The notes under the pieces are model-generated. The model was not told where the DNA came from, searched no databases, and saw only the letters and a program-made list of their open reading frames with translations. Shown here piece after piece: positions 31,525-42,420 of a DNA stretch of 64,000 nt (positions within the stretch are counted from its first letter, which is position 1; each line of letters opens with the position of its first letter). The position numbers and the translations under genes were made by a program. Source of the DNA: Prorocentrum cordatum (taxonomy: Eukaryota; Sar; Dinophyceae; Prorocentrales; Prorocentraceae); assembly GCA_963575745.1 (NCBI GenBank), contig CAUYUJ010018051.1:94501-158500 (forward strand), given 5' to 3'.

Positions 31525-31937
31525 TCATCCGATGATGCCTTGGGGTACCGCGTCTGCGGCTGCGCCGACGCTGGTCTACTGAGTTCCTCGAAGGTAGCTA
31601 CGTGCTCCGCCACAGGGGCGGTCGCAGGGCTGGGGGTCCCAGCGCCTGAGGTCCATCGGCGGTTAGCGCGAAAGCGCCCTGGAGTATCGAGACCAGTAAG
31701 GCTTTCGCCTGACGCGGTTGGGATTGCTCCCGACGGGGAAGGGGAGGGAGGATCGAAGGTCGGCGTGTGAAACTCCTTCCTTCCTGTTCCTACTCCTTCT
31801 CCTGTCCCCCCGCGGGCGGCGCTGCGGCGAAGTTCAGCAGCTAGTCGCGCCTCGGGCCCTTCGGAGCTGGGGGGGGGGGGGGGGGTATCTGGAACACCAA
31901 CACAGTCCAACCAGGCTGCGCGAGACTGCCTACTCAT
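31314..31937 (-). CDS. Retroelement leader, Pro/Ser/Arg-rich
   Basis: ATG at 31937 opens a frame that begins MSRQSRAAWLDCVGVPD and goes through Pro/Ser/Thr-rich, disordered sequence. Its sensible part ends near 31510, where a GT/AC dinucleotide run occurs. After that, the neighbouring frame (GPSRSSSARNRRGAPGPYGE...ISDDQLAETSAAGD) leads smoothly into the coiled coil. The frame also crosses a run of about 17 G (31869-31885), another weak point. Placement as the element's N-terminus is inference; it might be host sequence read by chance. Confidence 0.4.
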   Translation of the reverse strand: MSRQSRAAWLDCVGVPDTPPPPPSSEGPEARLAAELRRSAARGGTGEGVGTGRKEFHTPTFDPPSPSPSGAIPTASGESLTGLDTPGRFRANRRWTSGAGTPSPATAPVAEHVATFEELSRPASAQPQTRYPKASSDETPHTHTVRVAARPRATAVEPQAHTAKAGRARALPLRGHALPATGDTGKLTLPTSPSQTTSWRRRPPQVT

Positions 31938-33073
31938 TTGAATCCCACGGCAAGCCAGCACCAGTTCACGCGGCGCCTCGCGAGGCGGCGCTGGCCTGGC
32001 TAATCCTGCCAGGCGGCCCCGCCAAGACACCCGCGACTCGAATTTGGTGCGCCGACAGAGCCCTACGCGCCGCCACGCTGGCCCCTGGCAGGCTGCGCTG
32101 CCCGGCGGAAGGGGGGCGGAAGGAGGGAAAGAAGCAGGCGACGACGAACGCGCAGGTTCGAGACAGCTGGGGGCGCAGGGCGGGCGGGCAGGCGGAAAGG
32201 GGGCCAGCCGGACACAGCAAGCAGGGAGCATGACGAAAGGGAGTGAGGTAAGGAACAGGAGGAGAGGGGAAACAATCGCAAGCTGACAGGCCAGGCCAGT
32301 GGCCTGGAGAGAGGAGCCACCCGCGACGAGGCAGGCGCAGCGGCGGACTGGGCGGTGGGCGCCAGGGGCTAGGTCGTCGCGTGTGGTCGTCGGGGAGGGC
32401 AGTCGGGGCCGTCAGGGGGCAGCGCGGGGGGGGTGGCCGACCGGGCCCAGCGCGCCGCGGTTTGGCGGGGAGAGCCCCCTGCACCCACCGCTCCGCCGGG
32501 AGGAAGGGTCGGACGGCGTGCGCGGGGTGCGGGGCCGCCAGCGCGACGCTGGCGGAAGGGCGCGGGGGGGTCTCGGGACTGCCCAGCAACGGAGGGCGCG
32601 AAGCGCCAGGCAGCGCCGGGGACGCGTGGAGGCAGCTGTGGCCGCAGCCAGGCGGGCCGCCACCAACCCCAGCCGCAAACCTACCCGCGCGTTCTCCTTG
32701 CGCTGGGAGATCGAAAGTCGCTGGGCGCGTTAGTCCGCAACCACTGCAGCGTCTCCCCCCGTGGGGTTAGCCACCCGCTTGAATGGGGCCCGAAAGTTCT
32801 GCGTGCCTCGCGGCTCGAGCCCCGCCCCAGCGCGACCAGCGTTTGGTCCGGTCGCCGCGGCAGGCGCCGACCAAGGCGTGGTCGCAGAAGACATCCATCA
32901 CCTCGCTACAGGCTAGGCAAAAGACACTCCTCCTGCAGGACCTGAACCCGCAGCCGCCTCTGCAGGCCGACCTGCCTGAGCACGCGCGCCGAGGCGGTGC
33001 CGGTGGCCTCGCTGGGCAGCGCCTGGAGGCACGCGACAGTGCCCGGGGTCTGCACCAGGGAGAGTACGCCCTG
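31938..33073. other. GC-rich DNA upstream of the retroelement, no gene recognised
   Basis: Very GC-rich sequence with many overlapping Arg/Ala/Gly/Pro-rich frames on both strands. No domain, LTR or splice pattern was recognised. The AT-richer texture found at the element's other end (14880-15225) is missing here, which argues against an intact 5' LTR. Confidence 0.4.
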
Positions 33074-33613
33074 CTAGCCAGGGTGGCACCTTTTCAGAAG
33101 CCCGTCGGGCGCGGCGCTATCCACCGCGTCGGACAGGGCTTTCTGGTCGCCGCGTGCAACTGCAACGCAACCGCCAGGCCCAGACCCTCCCTCGTGGTCA
33201 CCGCAGTTGAAGTAGCCAGGGCAAAGCAATCGACATGGGTCGGTGCTCTTCGCTCGGGAAACAATGTAAGCAGCGGTGGCGTGCTTTGTGGTGGAAAGCA
33301 GGCCGAGTCCTCCCTTGTTTGGCCTGAGCGAAGCCAGCTGCAAAGAGGCGTCGGGCGGCGAGCAGCCGCCCAGTTGCCCAAGGCAGGCCCAGACAGCGTC
33401 GTCCATGGCCATCGAAAAAAATGTGCGCGGCGGGCGGCACAACGCGCGCGAAGCACCCCAATTCGCAAAAGGACGAGCACTGGCGCAGGAGGAGCAGCGC
33501 GACCAGCGCGGTTGCTTCGCCAAAGATTCCAGCAGTGCGGCGGCGCTCGCGACCCACTGCCCCGTGCGCTCCACGCAGATGACCGCGCCTCCCACTAGCG
33601 CGACGAGCGACAC
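33074..33613 (-). pseudogene. Non-LTR retroelement C-terminal remnant
   Basis: A 180-codon minus-strand frame includes LQLASLRPNKGGLGLLSTTKHATAAYIVSRA, whose pattern (ASL-P-GGLGLRS...AAY-AS) is common in the region after the reverse transcriptase of LINE-type elements, including many dinoflagellate copies. MDDAVWACLGQLGG just before it fits the same family. No RT catalytic core is visible nearby, so this is a fragment. The rest of the frame is poorly conserved. The assignment rests on pattern memory only. Confidence 0.5.
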
Positions 33614-33839
33614 GAAGCTGAGATCAGTGCAGAGGCAGCGGCCCGGAAGGAAGCCGTCCAGATGTCGGAGGCGTCTCCGCCAGTGGGGCCACCTCTCACT
33701 TTCACTTGCCTGGGCCAGAGCTCAGCCGGAGGCCCACCGCGGCGAGGTTGGCCACGAAAAAGTGGAAGAGGCACGCGACGGCTGGCACGTCGCAGCAAGA
33801 CACTGCGCACCACTTTGCTCGACACACCAAGCAAACAAC

Positions 33840-34105
33840 AACAGCAACAACAAAAATAATCTTAAGACTGTTCGCCCTTATATGCTCGAGTGTCCAATAA
33901 CGCGTATTTCCCAAACCCTCGATACCCGCCCTCTCCGTCTTCGATCGAACCCCTTTTGGGGGGTATACTTTTCTTCCCTGCAGGCCGGGCCCGGGCAAGC
34001 GGCGGGGCGGCCGCGGACCGTCGGCCTGGCCAGCGGCAGCGCTGATCGGCGGGGCGGCCGCGGACCGTCGACCCGACCCCAAGAGGGACGGACAGGGGAC
34101 CGACC

Positions 34106-34162
<57 letters not shown>

Positions 34163-34170
34163 AGGTCGAA

Positions 34171-34209
<39 letters not shown>

Positions 34210-34640
34210 CGAAGGCGAGAGCGAGAGAGAACGACAGCAAGGCCACGAAGGGCACGAAGTAGGCCACGAAGGGCGACAGCGGGGACACGAAGGGAATGCG
34301 TATGGGGCCACGAAGAGCGCGAACGAGCGGGGGCCACGAAGTGCAGATAATGCGGGGCCACAAAAGGCAACCATGGGGCCACTGAGGGTAGCAACTGGGC
34401 CACGTAGGACAGTGAGGGGGACACAAATGGCGACAGCGGGGCCACGAACGTCATGCACATGGGGCCACAACGAGCGCGACTCCTGGGTGTCGGGAGCGCG
34501 GCGCTTGGGCAAATTGCCGGAAATTCCAACGCAAAGCGGGGGATAATTTCTCCTTGCCGGGGGCGGCGGGCTTAGACACGCGGGCAAACCTAAACGGGCG
34601 GACATTCCTTCGTGGGCGTACATGCGCCCGCCATTGGAAT
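33840..34640 (+). repeat. Composite repeat R1, copy A
   Basis: Parts in order: short CAA tract (33836-33855), a conserved core beginning TTAAGACTGTTCGCCC with GTCCAATAACGCGTATTTCC and TTTTGGGGGGTATAC, two CGGGGCGGCCGCGGACCGTC repeats, a GAC microsatellite (about 34099-34209), then a minisatellite of GGCCACGAAGGGC/GGGGACACGAAGGG units to about 34470 and the tail CGCGGCGCTTGGGCAAATTG. The same order recurs at 35697-36470 and 36790-37350, and inverted at 42960-44110. Confidence 0.85.
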
Positions 34641-35040
34641 TGGTGGTGGGCCCTGCAAAAAAAAGAGGGGGGGAGGAACGAAGGAGGAGGGAAAACGCCA
34701 GGAGAGACGGAGCGAAGAAGGGGGCGGTTGATTAGAGGCAGAGAGAGAGAGAGAAAGAGAGAGAGCGAGAGAGAGAGAGAGAGAAAGAACAAACAAAAGA
34801 GACAGATAAGAGAGAACGAGAAAGAGAGAGAGAGAGGGGAGAGAGAGAGAGAGAGAAAGAAAAAAAGAGGGAGGAAGGAGGCAGGAGAGGGGAGGAAGAA
34901 GGGAGGACGGACAAGAGGGAGAGGGGAGAGGGCAGAGAGGCACAAGATGAGGGAAGAGAGGAGGGAAAGAGAAGGGAGGAGAGGCGGGAGGAGGGAGGAG
35001 GGAGAGGGAGGAGGAGCAGGAAGGTAAGAGCGTGAACGTT
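34641..35040. repeat. GA-rich low-complexity tract
   Basis: Purine-rich sequence of GAGA and GGAG units over about 350 bp. It lies between copy A of R1 and unassigned sequence. No gene. Confidence 0.85.
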
Positions 35041-35660
35041 CGAGAAAGTCCTAGACGAGAGCGCCGTTCCTGAAGGAAGTCTCGGGCGGGAGCCCACGAC
35101 GGGCGGGCGATCCCCTGACGGGCAGGTCGGGCGGATGGGACATTCAAGAGGGATGCCGGAGTATGGCGAGAACGTGATCACTAAGTACATTGTAGCGGCG
35201 TCCTTGGTGCAGCGTGTTTCCTGAGCGTCGAGAACGCGATGTCTTCATACATTGCGTGGAAGTCAAAGGCGAGAGCGCAACTTCTGAATAAAATGTGAGG
35301 GGCTCTCTGGCGGGAGCAGGGATCTTTATTCAATTGCGATGAAATGTTGATTCAATTTCGAAGACGTCTCAAGCGGGAACGCCGGTCCTCAGTAAATTGT
35401 GAGGAGTCCCAGATGGGAACGGGAGTCCTGACTAAATTGCGTGGAAGTCAAAGGCGGGACCACCGATCCTGAGTAAATTGTGAGGCAGTCTCAGGGGCGG
35501 GGTCCTGAGAAAATTTGAAGAAATCTCAGGCGGGAGCCGTTGTTGTTGCAATCCGGGGGGCCAGGGGCCCAGTTTGAGCAGGAAGACTTTCCCTGTCAAA
35601 AGGGTGCGAGCGTCGAGGGGCACACTTTGATTGGGGAAAAGCAGCATGCACCGGCGAGGG
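35041..35660. repeat. Degenerate short repeats leading into R1 copy B
   Basis: From about 35260 the motif AAATTG-GAGGAAGTC-CAGGCGGGAGC recurs every 55-70 bp with divergence. It ends in a conserved block (GGCCAGGGGCCCAGTTTGAG, then GTGCGAGCGTCGAGG and AGCATGCACCGG) that is also present before copies C and D of R1. Confidence 0.6.
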
Positions 35661-35696
35661 GGACCAACGTTAATTATTCTTCAGAAATGATAGCTC

Positions 35697-35734
<38 letters not shown>

Positions 35735-35741
35735 GAACAGC

Positions 35742-35777
<36 letters not shown>

Positions 35778-36025
35778 AATTTTAAGACCGTTCGCCCTTA
35801 TATGCTCGAGTGTCCAATAACGCGTATTTCCCAAACCCTCGATAGCCGCCCTCTCCGTCTTCGATCGAACCCCTTTTGGGGGGTATACCTCTCTTCCTTG
35901 CAGGCCGGGCCCCAGCAAGCGGCGGGGCGGCCGCGGACCGTCGGCCTGGCCAGCGGCAGCGCTGATCGGCGGGGCGGCCGCGGACCGTCGACCCGACCCC
36001 AAGAGGGACGGACAGGGGACCGACC

Positions 36026-36067
<42 letters not shown>

Positions 36068-36470
36068 TCGAAGACGACGGCGACGACGACGACGACGAAG
36101 GCGACGACGAGCGAAAGCGAGAGCGAGAGAGAACGACAGCAGGGCCACGAAGGGCACGACGTAGGCCACGAAGGGCGACAGCGGGGACACGAAGGGAATG
36201 CGTATGTGGTCACGAAGAGCGCGAACGAGCGGGAGCCAAGAAGTGCAGATAATGCGGGGCCACAGAAAGCAACTATGGTGCCACTGAGGGTAGCAACTAG
36301 GCCACGTAGGACAGTGAGGGGGACACAGATGGCGACAACGGGGCCACGAAGGGCATGCACATGGGGCCACAACGGGCGCGACTCCTGGGCGCCTGGGTGT
36401 CGGGAGCGCGGCGCTTGGGCAAATTGCAGGAAATTCCAACGCAAGGCCATTCTTGAGTAAGTTGCAAGCA
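35697..36470 (+). repeat. Composite repeat R1, copy B
   Basis: Preceded by ATTATTCTTCAGAAATGA, then about 80 bp of CAA microsatellite, the conserved core (from about 35780), a shorter GAC microsatellite with a GTCGAAGAC interruption, and the GGCCACGAAGGGC minisatellite ending at CGCGGCGCTTGGGCAAATTG. The core is very similar to copies A and C. Confidence 0.85.
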
Positions 36471-36789
36471 TGTCTCCAGCGAGAGCGCGACTCCAGAGCG
36501 CCGGGAAAGCGTTTCCTGAATAAATTGTAAGGAAGTCCCAAGCGAGAGCGCGATTCCCCAATAAAATGCGACGACGTCTCGGGTGGGAGCGGGGGTCCTG
36601 CCTAAATTGTAAGGAAGTCTAAAGCGGGAGCCGTTGCTTTTGTAACCCGGGGGCCAGGGGCCCAGTTTGAGCAGGAAGACTTTCCCTTTCAAAAAAACAG
36701 GGTGCGAGCGTCGAGGGGCACACTTTGATTGAGAAAAACAGCATGCACCGGTGAGGGGGGACCAACAATAATTATTCTTCAGAAATGAG
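36471..36789. repeat. Degenerate short repeats leading into R1 copy C
   Basis: Contains GTCTCCAGCGAGAGCGCGAC, AAATTGTAAGGAAGTC and the block GGCCAGGGGCCCAGTTTGAG...GTGCGAGCGTCGAGGGGCAC, ending with AACAATAATTATTCTTCAG. It is the same series as that before copy B. Confidence 0.7.
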
Positions 36790-36821
36790 AACTCAACAAC
36801 AATAACAACAACAGCAACAAT

Positions 36822-36880
<59 letters not shown>

Positions 36881-37129
36881 TCATTGTAAGACCGGTCGCC
36901 CTTATATGCTCGAATGTCCAATAACGCGTATTTCCCAAACCCTCGATACCCGCCCTCTTCGTCTTCGATCGAACCCCTTTTGGGGGGTATACCTTTCTTC
37001 CCTGCAGGCCGGGCCCCGGCAAGCGGCGGGGCGGCCGCGGACCGTCGGCCTGGCCAGCGGCAGCGCTGATCGGCGGGGCGGCCGCGGACCGTCGACCCGA
37101 CCCCAAGAGGGACGGACAGGGGACCGACC

Positions 37130-37168
<39 letters not shown>

Positions 37169-37350
37169 TCGAAGACGACGACGACGACGACGAGAGAAAG
37201 CGAAAACGAGAGAAAACGACAGCAGGGCCACGAAGGACACGAAGTAGGCCACGAAGGGCGACAGCGGGGACACGAAGGGAATGCGTATGGGGCCACGAAG
37301 AGCGCGAACGAGCGGGGGCCACGAAAGGCAGATAATGCGGGGCCACAGAT
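36790..37350 (+). repeat. Composite repeat R1, copy C
   Basis: CAA microsatellite (about 36793-36883), the conserved core, the shortest GAC tract of the three direct copies, then the GGCCACGAAGGGC minisatellite. It breaks off at a run of nine T (37350-37358), where unrelated sequence begins. Confidence 0.85.
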
Positions 37351-38095
37351 TTTTTTTTTCCGGGAACCCGCAAGGCGCCACATGTCTCCAGTCCGACCAC
37401 CATTCACACGCAGCCTCAGCCAGCCTGCCAGGCCCGAAGCGAAACTCTGGGCACGCATAGTGAGGGAAAAACGTCTTATTCAAACCCACATAAGACGAAA
37501 GGGTATTGGCGCCGTGTGGGCAACTACCCCAAGTGGCTTCACACAACGGCACAAGAGAGGATAACTCTCCGCGCAAAGTGATTAATGCACGAGGCGGCGT
37601 GTCTGAAAGAAAACCTCCCCCAAATCCTAACAACAGAGGCGGCAGCGGGAAGCGGAAGAGGGCGAGGGGCAAGGAAAATGGAATGGACTCCAGGTCACAG
37701 CCAATGGCTCCACTGGCGGGCCAAACACTCTAGAGCAGTAGACACAGTAACCATGGAAAGCAAGGAACCTGAAACATCATGTGGGTATGTGGTATACCCG
37801 CGACGCGTCGAGGCCACGAGAGGCGTCCACCCCCGCAAAAATGGAGGGGCCGAGGCATCCCAGTGGGCGGGCGCCACGGGCTGGGCATAAGGCCCGCCTG
37901 CAAAACAAATTCAACTAAACACCGAACGACCCGCGAAGACGGAGAAGGAGGAGGAGCCAGAAGAGGGAGGGAAAATATCCACCCGCGCTCAGGAAGCCCT
38001 CAGGACACCGCGTACTCGAGATTCACGATCAGGCCTTCGGCGAAGGTGCGCGTGAACGCCTGCTCCATCGTTCGTGCTTGCGGCACATAGCAGGC
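37351..38095. other. Unassigned DNA
   Basis: No gene or repeat was recognised in this stretch; open frames are short and lie on both strands. Confidence 0.4.
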
Positions 38096-39760
38096 CGCGG
38101 CGCTGACGGCGCTGTCCAGGGCGCTGGCGAGTGCGAGGCGTCGATGCTGGCGCTGGGGCAGTGCAGGCGCCGGTGTGGATGCTGGCGGAGGTTCCAGCTG
38201 TCATAGCAGATGCTGATCTCGATGACGTTCTGGGCGCAGATGCTGCCGTAGGCGCTATCGATGTCAGTGCTGGCGGCGACGGTGGCGTAGGCTCAGGCGT
38301 TGGTGCTGGCACAAGGGTGGTGGCTCCGATACCGATGGAGCTGGCGTCGGTGCTGATATCATTGCGCCCATCCATCGTAATCCGGCCACGTTCGTGGGAC
38401 GCGCTTGGTCATGGTGGCGGCGTCGGTGCTGGCGAGGGTGCTGGTGTAGGCTCTGGCGTCGGTGCTGAGGGCGGTGCCGACGTCGGTGTCGGCGTCGGTG
38501 CTGGTGACATTGCTGGCGTATGCACCGGACTCGGCGCCGAAGTTGGCGACGGCGTCGGTGCTGACGATGGTGCTGGGCTGGCGTCAGTGCTGGCGTCAGT
38601 GCTGGAGGTGGTGCCGGCGTCGGTGTCGGTGTCGGTGCTGGCGACTGTGTGGCGGTATCCTTGTTTTGGCCCAAACCGAAAAAGTGCAGATTGCAAGTAA
38701 TGAGTACGTTAGCTCCGAAGCCGACAATCCCACGAAGTGGGATAAATGATGCGACTCATCACGGCCACTTGAGGTCCAGGGACGGCGTTATCATAATCGC
38801 CGGGCAATTTGACGATGCCCTGGGAGCTGGAGTCGGAGAGGTGCGCACTGGAGTCGACGCCGGTGTCGGTGTCGGTGTCGGTGCTGGCGACTGTGTGGCG
38901 GCATCCTTGTTTGGCTCCAGCGGAAGGTGTTGGCGGCAAACTCTCCATCGTATGCGTAGGTTATCTCCGAAACCGCCAACCCCACGAAGTGGGATAAATG
39001 ATGGGAGCCAGGTCCCAGGTCGGCGTTCTGATTAGCGCCGGGGAATTGCACGGTGCCCTGGAACTGGAGTCGGAGAAGTGCGCACTGGAGTCGATGTCGG
39101 TGTCGGTGTCGGTGCCGGCGACTGCGTGGCGGTATCCTTGTGTTGGCTCCACATGAAAAACTGCTGAATGCAAGCGCTTTTGCATGTGAGCAGGTTAGCT
39201 CCGAAACGGCCAATCCCACGAAGTGGGATAACTTATTCAAGCCATCACAGCTCCTTAAAGTCCAAGGACGGCATTCTCATAAGCGCCGGGCAATTTGACG
39301 GCGCCCTGGGCACTGGAGGCGGAGAGATGGAGTCGGCGTCGGCTATAAACTTGAAGGTGGCAGCTGGAGTCGGGGGTGGGAGCAAGCGGCGGAGCCGGAA
39401 TCGGAAGGCCGGGAACGGGAGTCGGAGACACGAGCACCGCAGTCGGAGAGGTGCGCACTGGAGTTGGTAAGACGAAAAGCTGGGAGGAGCCGGCGTCGGA
39501 GGTGGGAACTGGCACGGGTGCCACAATCGGACCTCGGGGAACCAGAGTTGGAGCCGGAGTCAGGCCTGGGCGTTGATGCTGGCGTCGATGCTGGGTGCTG
39601 GTGCTGGCGTATGCTGGTGCTGGTGCAAGTGCTGGTGCTGGCGTATGCTGGTGCTGTATGCTGGGTGCTGGTGCTGGTGCTGGCGTATGCTGGTGCTGGC
39701 GTATGCTGGGTGCTGGCGCTGGCGTATGCTGGTGCTGGCGCACCGCAATGAAAGACGCAG
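38096..39760. repeat. GGTGCTGG/GGTGTCGG minisatellite with hairpin-bearing units
   Basis: Two layers. 38130-38650 and 39575-39745 are short-unit repeats (GGTGTCGG, GTGCTGGCGT). Between them a unit of about 240-254 bp repeats three times. It carries GGTGTCGGTGTCGGTGCTGG, GGCGACTGTGTGGCGG, CATCCTTG and a hairpin ATCCCAC-GAA-GTGGGAT at 38728-38744, 38979-38991 (shorter stem) and 39213-39229. Each hairpin is preceded by TTAGCTCCGAA or a close variant. No protein is supported. Confidence 0.8.
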
Positions 39761-39863
39761 CGAAAATGTCACGAATTTCGGTGTTGCGTTGGTGTGGTGG
39801 CTGGCGCTGGAGTCGATGAGCTGGCGCGGGAGTCGGAGGAGCTTAGCGCGCGGGAGTCGGCGG

Positions 39864-41370
39864 CTATTGGACGGCAATCCCATTGAAAGAAATGGCCAGC
39901 ATCCCCGTAAGACCCTCAAAATAATCCGCAGTGTGGTGATTCGAATAAACCCTGTCTAACCTTGATTGCACACCAGCCGCTTGGAAAGTGTATGCTGTCT
40001 GAGCCAATTCAAATAGTCTGCCAGGTCCCGACACCGTATCCTTCCAGTCTCGCTCTTCTGCGGCGTCATACTGCCCAGAGTTGCGCACCCCTTCTACTCC
40101 CACGCGGTCTGTATCCTTGGTGACCCAATTGAAATCCCCCATCACAATCCACAGGGAGTCGGCCTTGGCGTCCATTGCCTGACGAAGCCGCCGACGAAGC
40201 CTGCCCCTTGCGTGGCAGGCACGGCGTCCCGATGGCGCATATATAGTAGCAATCGCAAGCGCTCCTGCAGGGCCATGCAAGTGTAGGACGGCAAGCCGAC
40301 CTGGAATGGGTTCCACCCAATCATCCTGACTCCTGACGTATGGCCGTAAATCTTTTCAGAAAACTGTTTTGTAGCATAATGCCAAGACCCGCTTGATGCC
40401 GTGATCCATGCGACCAGAAAGCAGTGCATCCGTCCAATGTCTGCGCAGCCGCCACTGTAGCTTCCGTGCTGTGTGTCTCTTGGACTCCGACAAAGTCGTG
40501 CTTGGAAAGCAAGCCGTGTAGATATGTAAATTTACCCTGCTGCTTATCCAAACGGTGTGCAAATAAGCCTTGTGCATTCCATGTGGCTCCACGGTAGTTG
40601 CCGGAGTACGCCAGAGTGAATGCATGAGGCCGCGCCGCTGAGGCGCGAGTCGGTGTCGGCACAGTCGAGAACCTCTGGGAGCTCCCGTAGGCAGTGGGCC
40701 TTGGGCTTGGTGGGGCGGCAGTCAACGGAGCCCGCACCAGCGGCGAGCTGGGAGAGCGTGCCTTGGGCTGATCGCTAGCCGTGTCCGTAGCGGAGGCTGC
40801 AGAGGGACGTAGTGCGCCAGCCTGCTGGGGTGTCCCATGAGCAGGCGGGCGTCGAGCAGCATCTTGGTCCTCGCCCAGATCCAGGTCGGGATGCGCATGG
40901 TGACGTTGAGCATGGGAACGTTCACTAGCGTCGTCGTGGGAATCCCTGGCGCCCGGGCGGAGGCCAGTGCCAGAGAGGTGAGCACCGTCGTCTTGATGAG
41001 CTGATGCCGTGGCAGTCGGAATGGACGAGCTGGTATCTGGAGCACCCCCAAACGAACCACGAGGCGAGGGCGTAGCAGAAGTCTGTGGAGCCGCAGGCCG
41101 TGGGATCGCCCAGGGTGGCCCTGCTTCCCGCTGCCGCTGGTCCGAGGCGCGCTGGCGCGGTGAGGAGCGAGAGGAAGAACGGGAGCCGGATGAAGAAGTA
41201 GAAGAGGTCGCGGTGGAGGAACTCGTAGGGGAAGTGTGGCCAAACATATACCCAGGATGTGGTTGGGGTTGAGAGAAGACGTTGTCGAAGATACCTGAGA
41301 ACGCTGGTCGTGGTGTGAAACCGGTAGAAAGGATGTTGGAGTCTGGAGGCGTCGGCATTGTTGGTCGCGG
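39864..41370 (-). pseudogene. LINE ORF fragment with AP-endonuclease-like domain
   Basis: Minus-strand non-LTR retroelement piece in two frames. The first (to 40321) has a Pro/Ser-rich leader, then ATWNAQGLFAHR and HDFVGVQETHS, the N-terminal motifs of the endonuclease/exonuclease/phosphatase fold. The second (40316-39864) continues with ATIYAPSG, WIVMGDFNW and QSRLDRVYSN, the central metal- and DNA-binding motifs. A frameshift near 40320 separates them. The C-terminal SDHRP-type His motif and the whole reverse transcriptase are missing; the frame ends in minisatellite sequence. In intact LINEs this enzyme nicks target DNA to prime reverse transcription. The upstream edge near 41385 meets a copy of repeat R1. 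Confidence 0.8.
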
Positions 41371-41384
41371 ATTCGCCAGAGTCC

Positions 41385-41905
41385 TTGGTGCGGATAATGC
41401 GGGGCCACAGAAGGCAACTATGGGGCCACTGAGGGTAGCAACTGGGCCACGTAGGACAATGAGGGGGACACAAATGGCGACAACGGGGCCACGAAGGGCA
41501 TGCAAATGGGGCCACAACGGGCGCGACTCCTGGGTGCCTGGGTGTCGGGAGCGCGGCGCTTGGGCAAATTGCAGGAAATTCCAACGCAAGGCCATCCTTC
41601 AGTAAGTTGCAAGCAAGTCTCCAGCGAGAGCGCGACTCCAGAGCTCCAGGAGAGCGATTCCTGAATAAATTGCTAGGAAGTCCCAAGCGGGAGCGCGATT
41701 CCTGAATAAAATGCAAGGGGATCTCGGGCGGGAGCGGGGGTCCTGCCTAAATTGTAAGGAAGTCTCAGGCAGGAGCCGTTGTTGTGGAAACCCGGGGGCC
41801 AGGGGCCCAGTTTGAGCAGGAAGATTTTCCCTGTCCCAAAAACAACGTGCGAGCGTCGAGGAGCACACTTTGATTGAGACAAACAGTCTGCACCGGTGGG
41901 GGGGG
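41385..41905. repeat. Partial composite repeat R1, copy D
   Basis: Begins inside the minisatellite (GGGCCACAGAAGGCAACTATG), runs through CGCGGCGCTTGGGCAAATTG and the GAAGTCTC-AGCGGGAGC series, and ends with the GGCCAGGGGCCCAGTTTGAG block and CAACAATAATTATTCTTCAG. The core and GAC tract are absent, so it is truncated where the LINE fragment abuts. Confidence 0.75.
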
Positions 41906-42224
41906 ATCAACAATAATTATTCTTCAGAACAGAGAATTCATCATCAACAACAACAAGAACAAACACAACTACAACAACAAGGCGAAAACATTCACTGGTG
42001 CCACGTTTTCGCCACCGGAGCAAAAACTCACACTGGTGCCCGGTTTCTGACCCCCCCCCCAGCAACACAGCAACACAGCAACACAGCAACACAGCAACAC
42101 AGCAACACACACAGCAAAACATTGGATCCCGGACTTACAGTCGTCGGTGTCTCCCCAGCAGGAACAAGCATACACGCTGCGTGGAGCCGAGTTCCCATAG
42201 CGGCTTCCAGTGGTGTGGAACACA
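41906..42224. repeat. CAA tract and CAACACAG repeat
   Basis: A CAA-like tract (41940-41982) is followed by two GTGCC-CG-TTT lines and, at 42060-42116, a pure AGCAACAC octamer/decamer repeat. No gene. Confidence 0.7.
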
Positions 42225-42420
42225 AGTAGTCGTGATGTAGTCGTGGCCATTGTACGTGACGTCCTCGTACTAGTACTACCAGTACTAGTCCTGGTTGAAG
42301 TACAAGTCGTAGTAGCAGCCCCCATAATAACAGTCGTATTAAATGTTCTTCTCCTGGTAGGGCGTAATACGAATTAGTCGTAGAAGTAGTAGTAGAGGTG
42401 CTCCTTGGTTTTTGCTGGGG
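42225..42420 (-). pseudogene. Possible remnant of the retroelement Tyr-rich C-terminus
   Basis: Read on the minus strand in one frame this gives YYGGCYYDLYFNQD...EDVTYNGHDYI, broken by several stops. It recalls the aromatic tail encoded at 15225-15450 (YVYIQDITYNDWF and SYVTYNGQRM). On the DNA level, CATTGTACGTGACGTCCT here resembles CATTGTACGTGATGTCCT at 15339-15356. The match is short, and the repetitive TAC/TAG composition could produce it by chance. Confidence 0.35.

Larger units (their letters stand above)
15100..31937 (-). mobile_element. Giant Ty1/copia-type retroelement with extra downstream coding region
   Basis: Minus-strand element of about 16.8 kb. Sense order is leader/coiled coil, CCCH-finger Gag, aspartic protease, integrase, reverse transcriptase and RNase H; integrase before RT defines the copia order. 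About 8.2 kb of further coding sequence follows RNase H. Base composition is clearly less GC-rich than the flanks. The reading frame is almost continuous: codons whose first base is divisible by three serve 31524-26770, the next frame serves about 26760-23710, and the first frame resumes from about 23709 to about 16000. In-frame stops are TAA at 30292, TAG at 25469, TAA at 22432 and TAG at 21823. LTRs, primer-binding site and target-site duplication were not found, so the boundaries are approximate. Confidence 0.85.

Noticed and set aside
31938-32945. 5' LTR upstream of the retroelement
   Set aside because: No sequence here matches the region after the 3' end, and the composition is host-like GC-rich DNA.
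33276-34262. Arg-rich 328-codon plus-strand frame as a nucleic-acid-binding protein
   Set aside because: Its basic C-terminus is the GAC microsatellite of repeat R1, and its N-terminal part is the antisense of a retroelement remnant.
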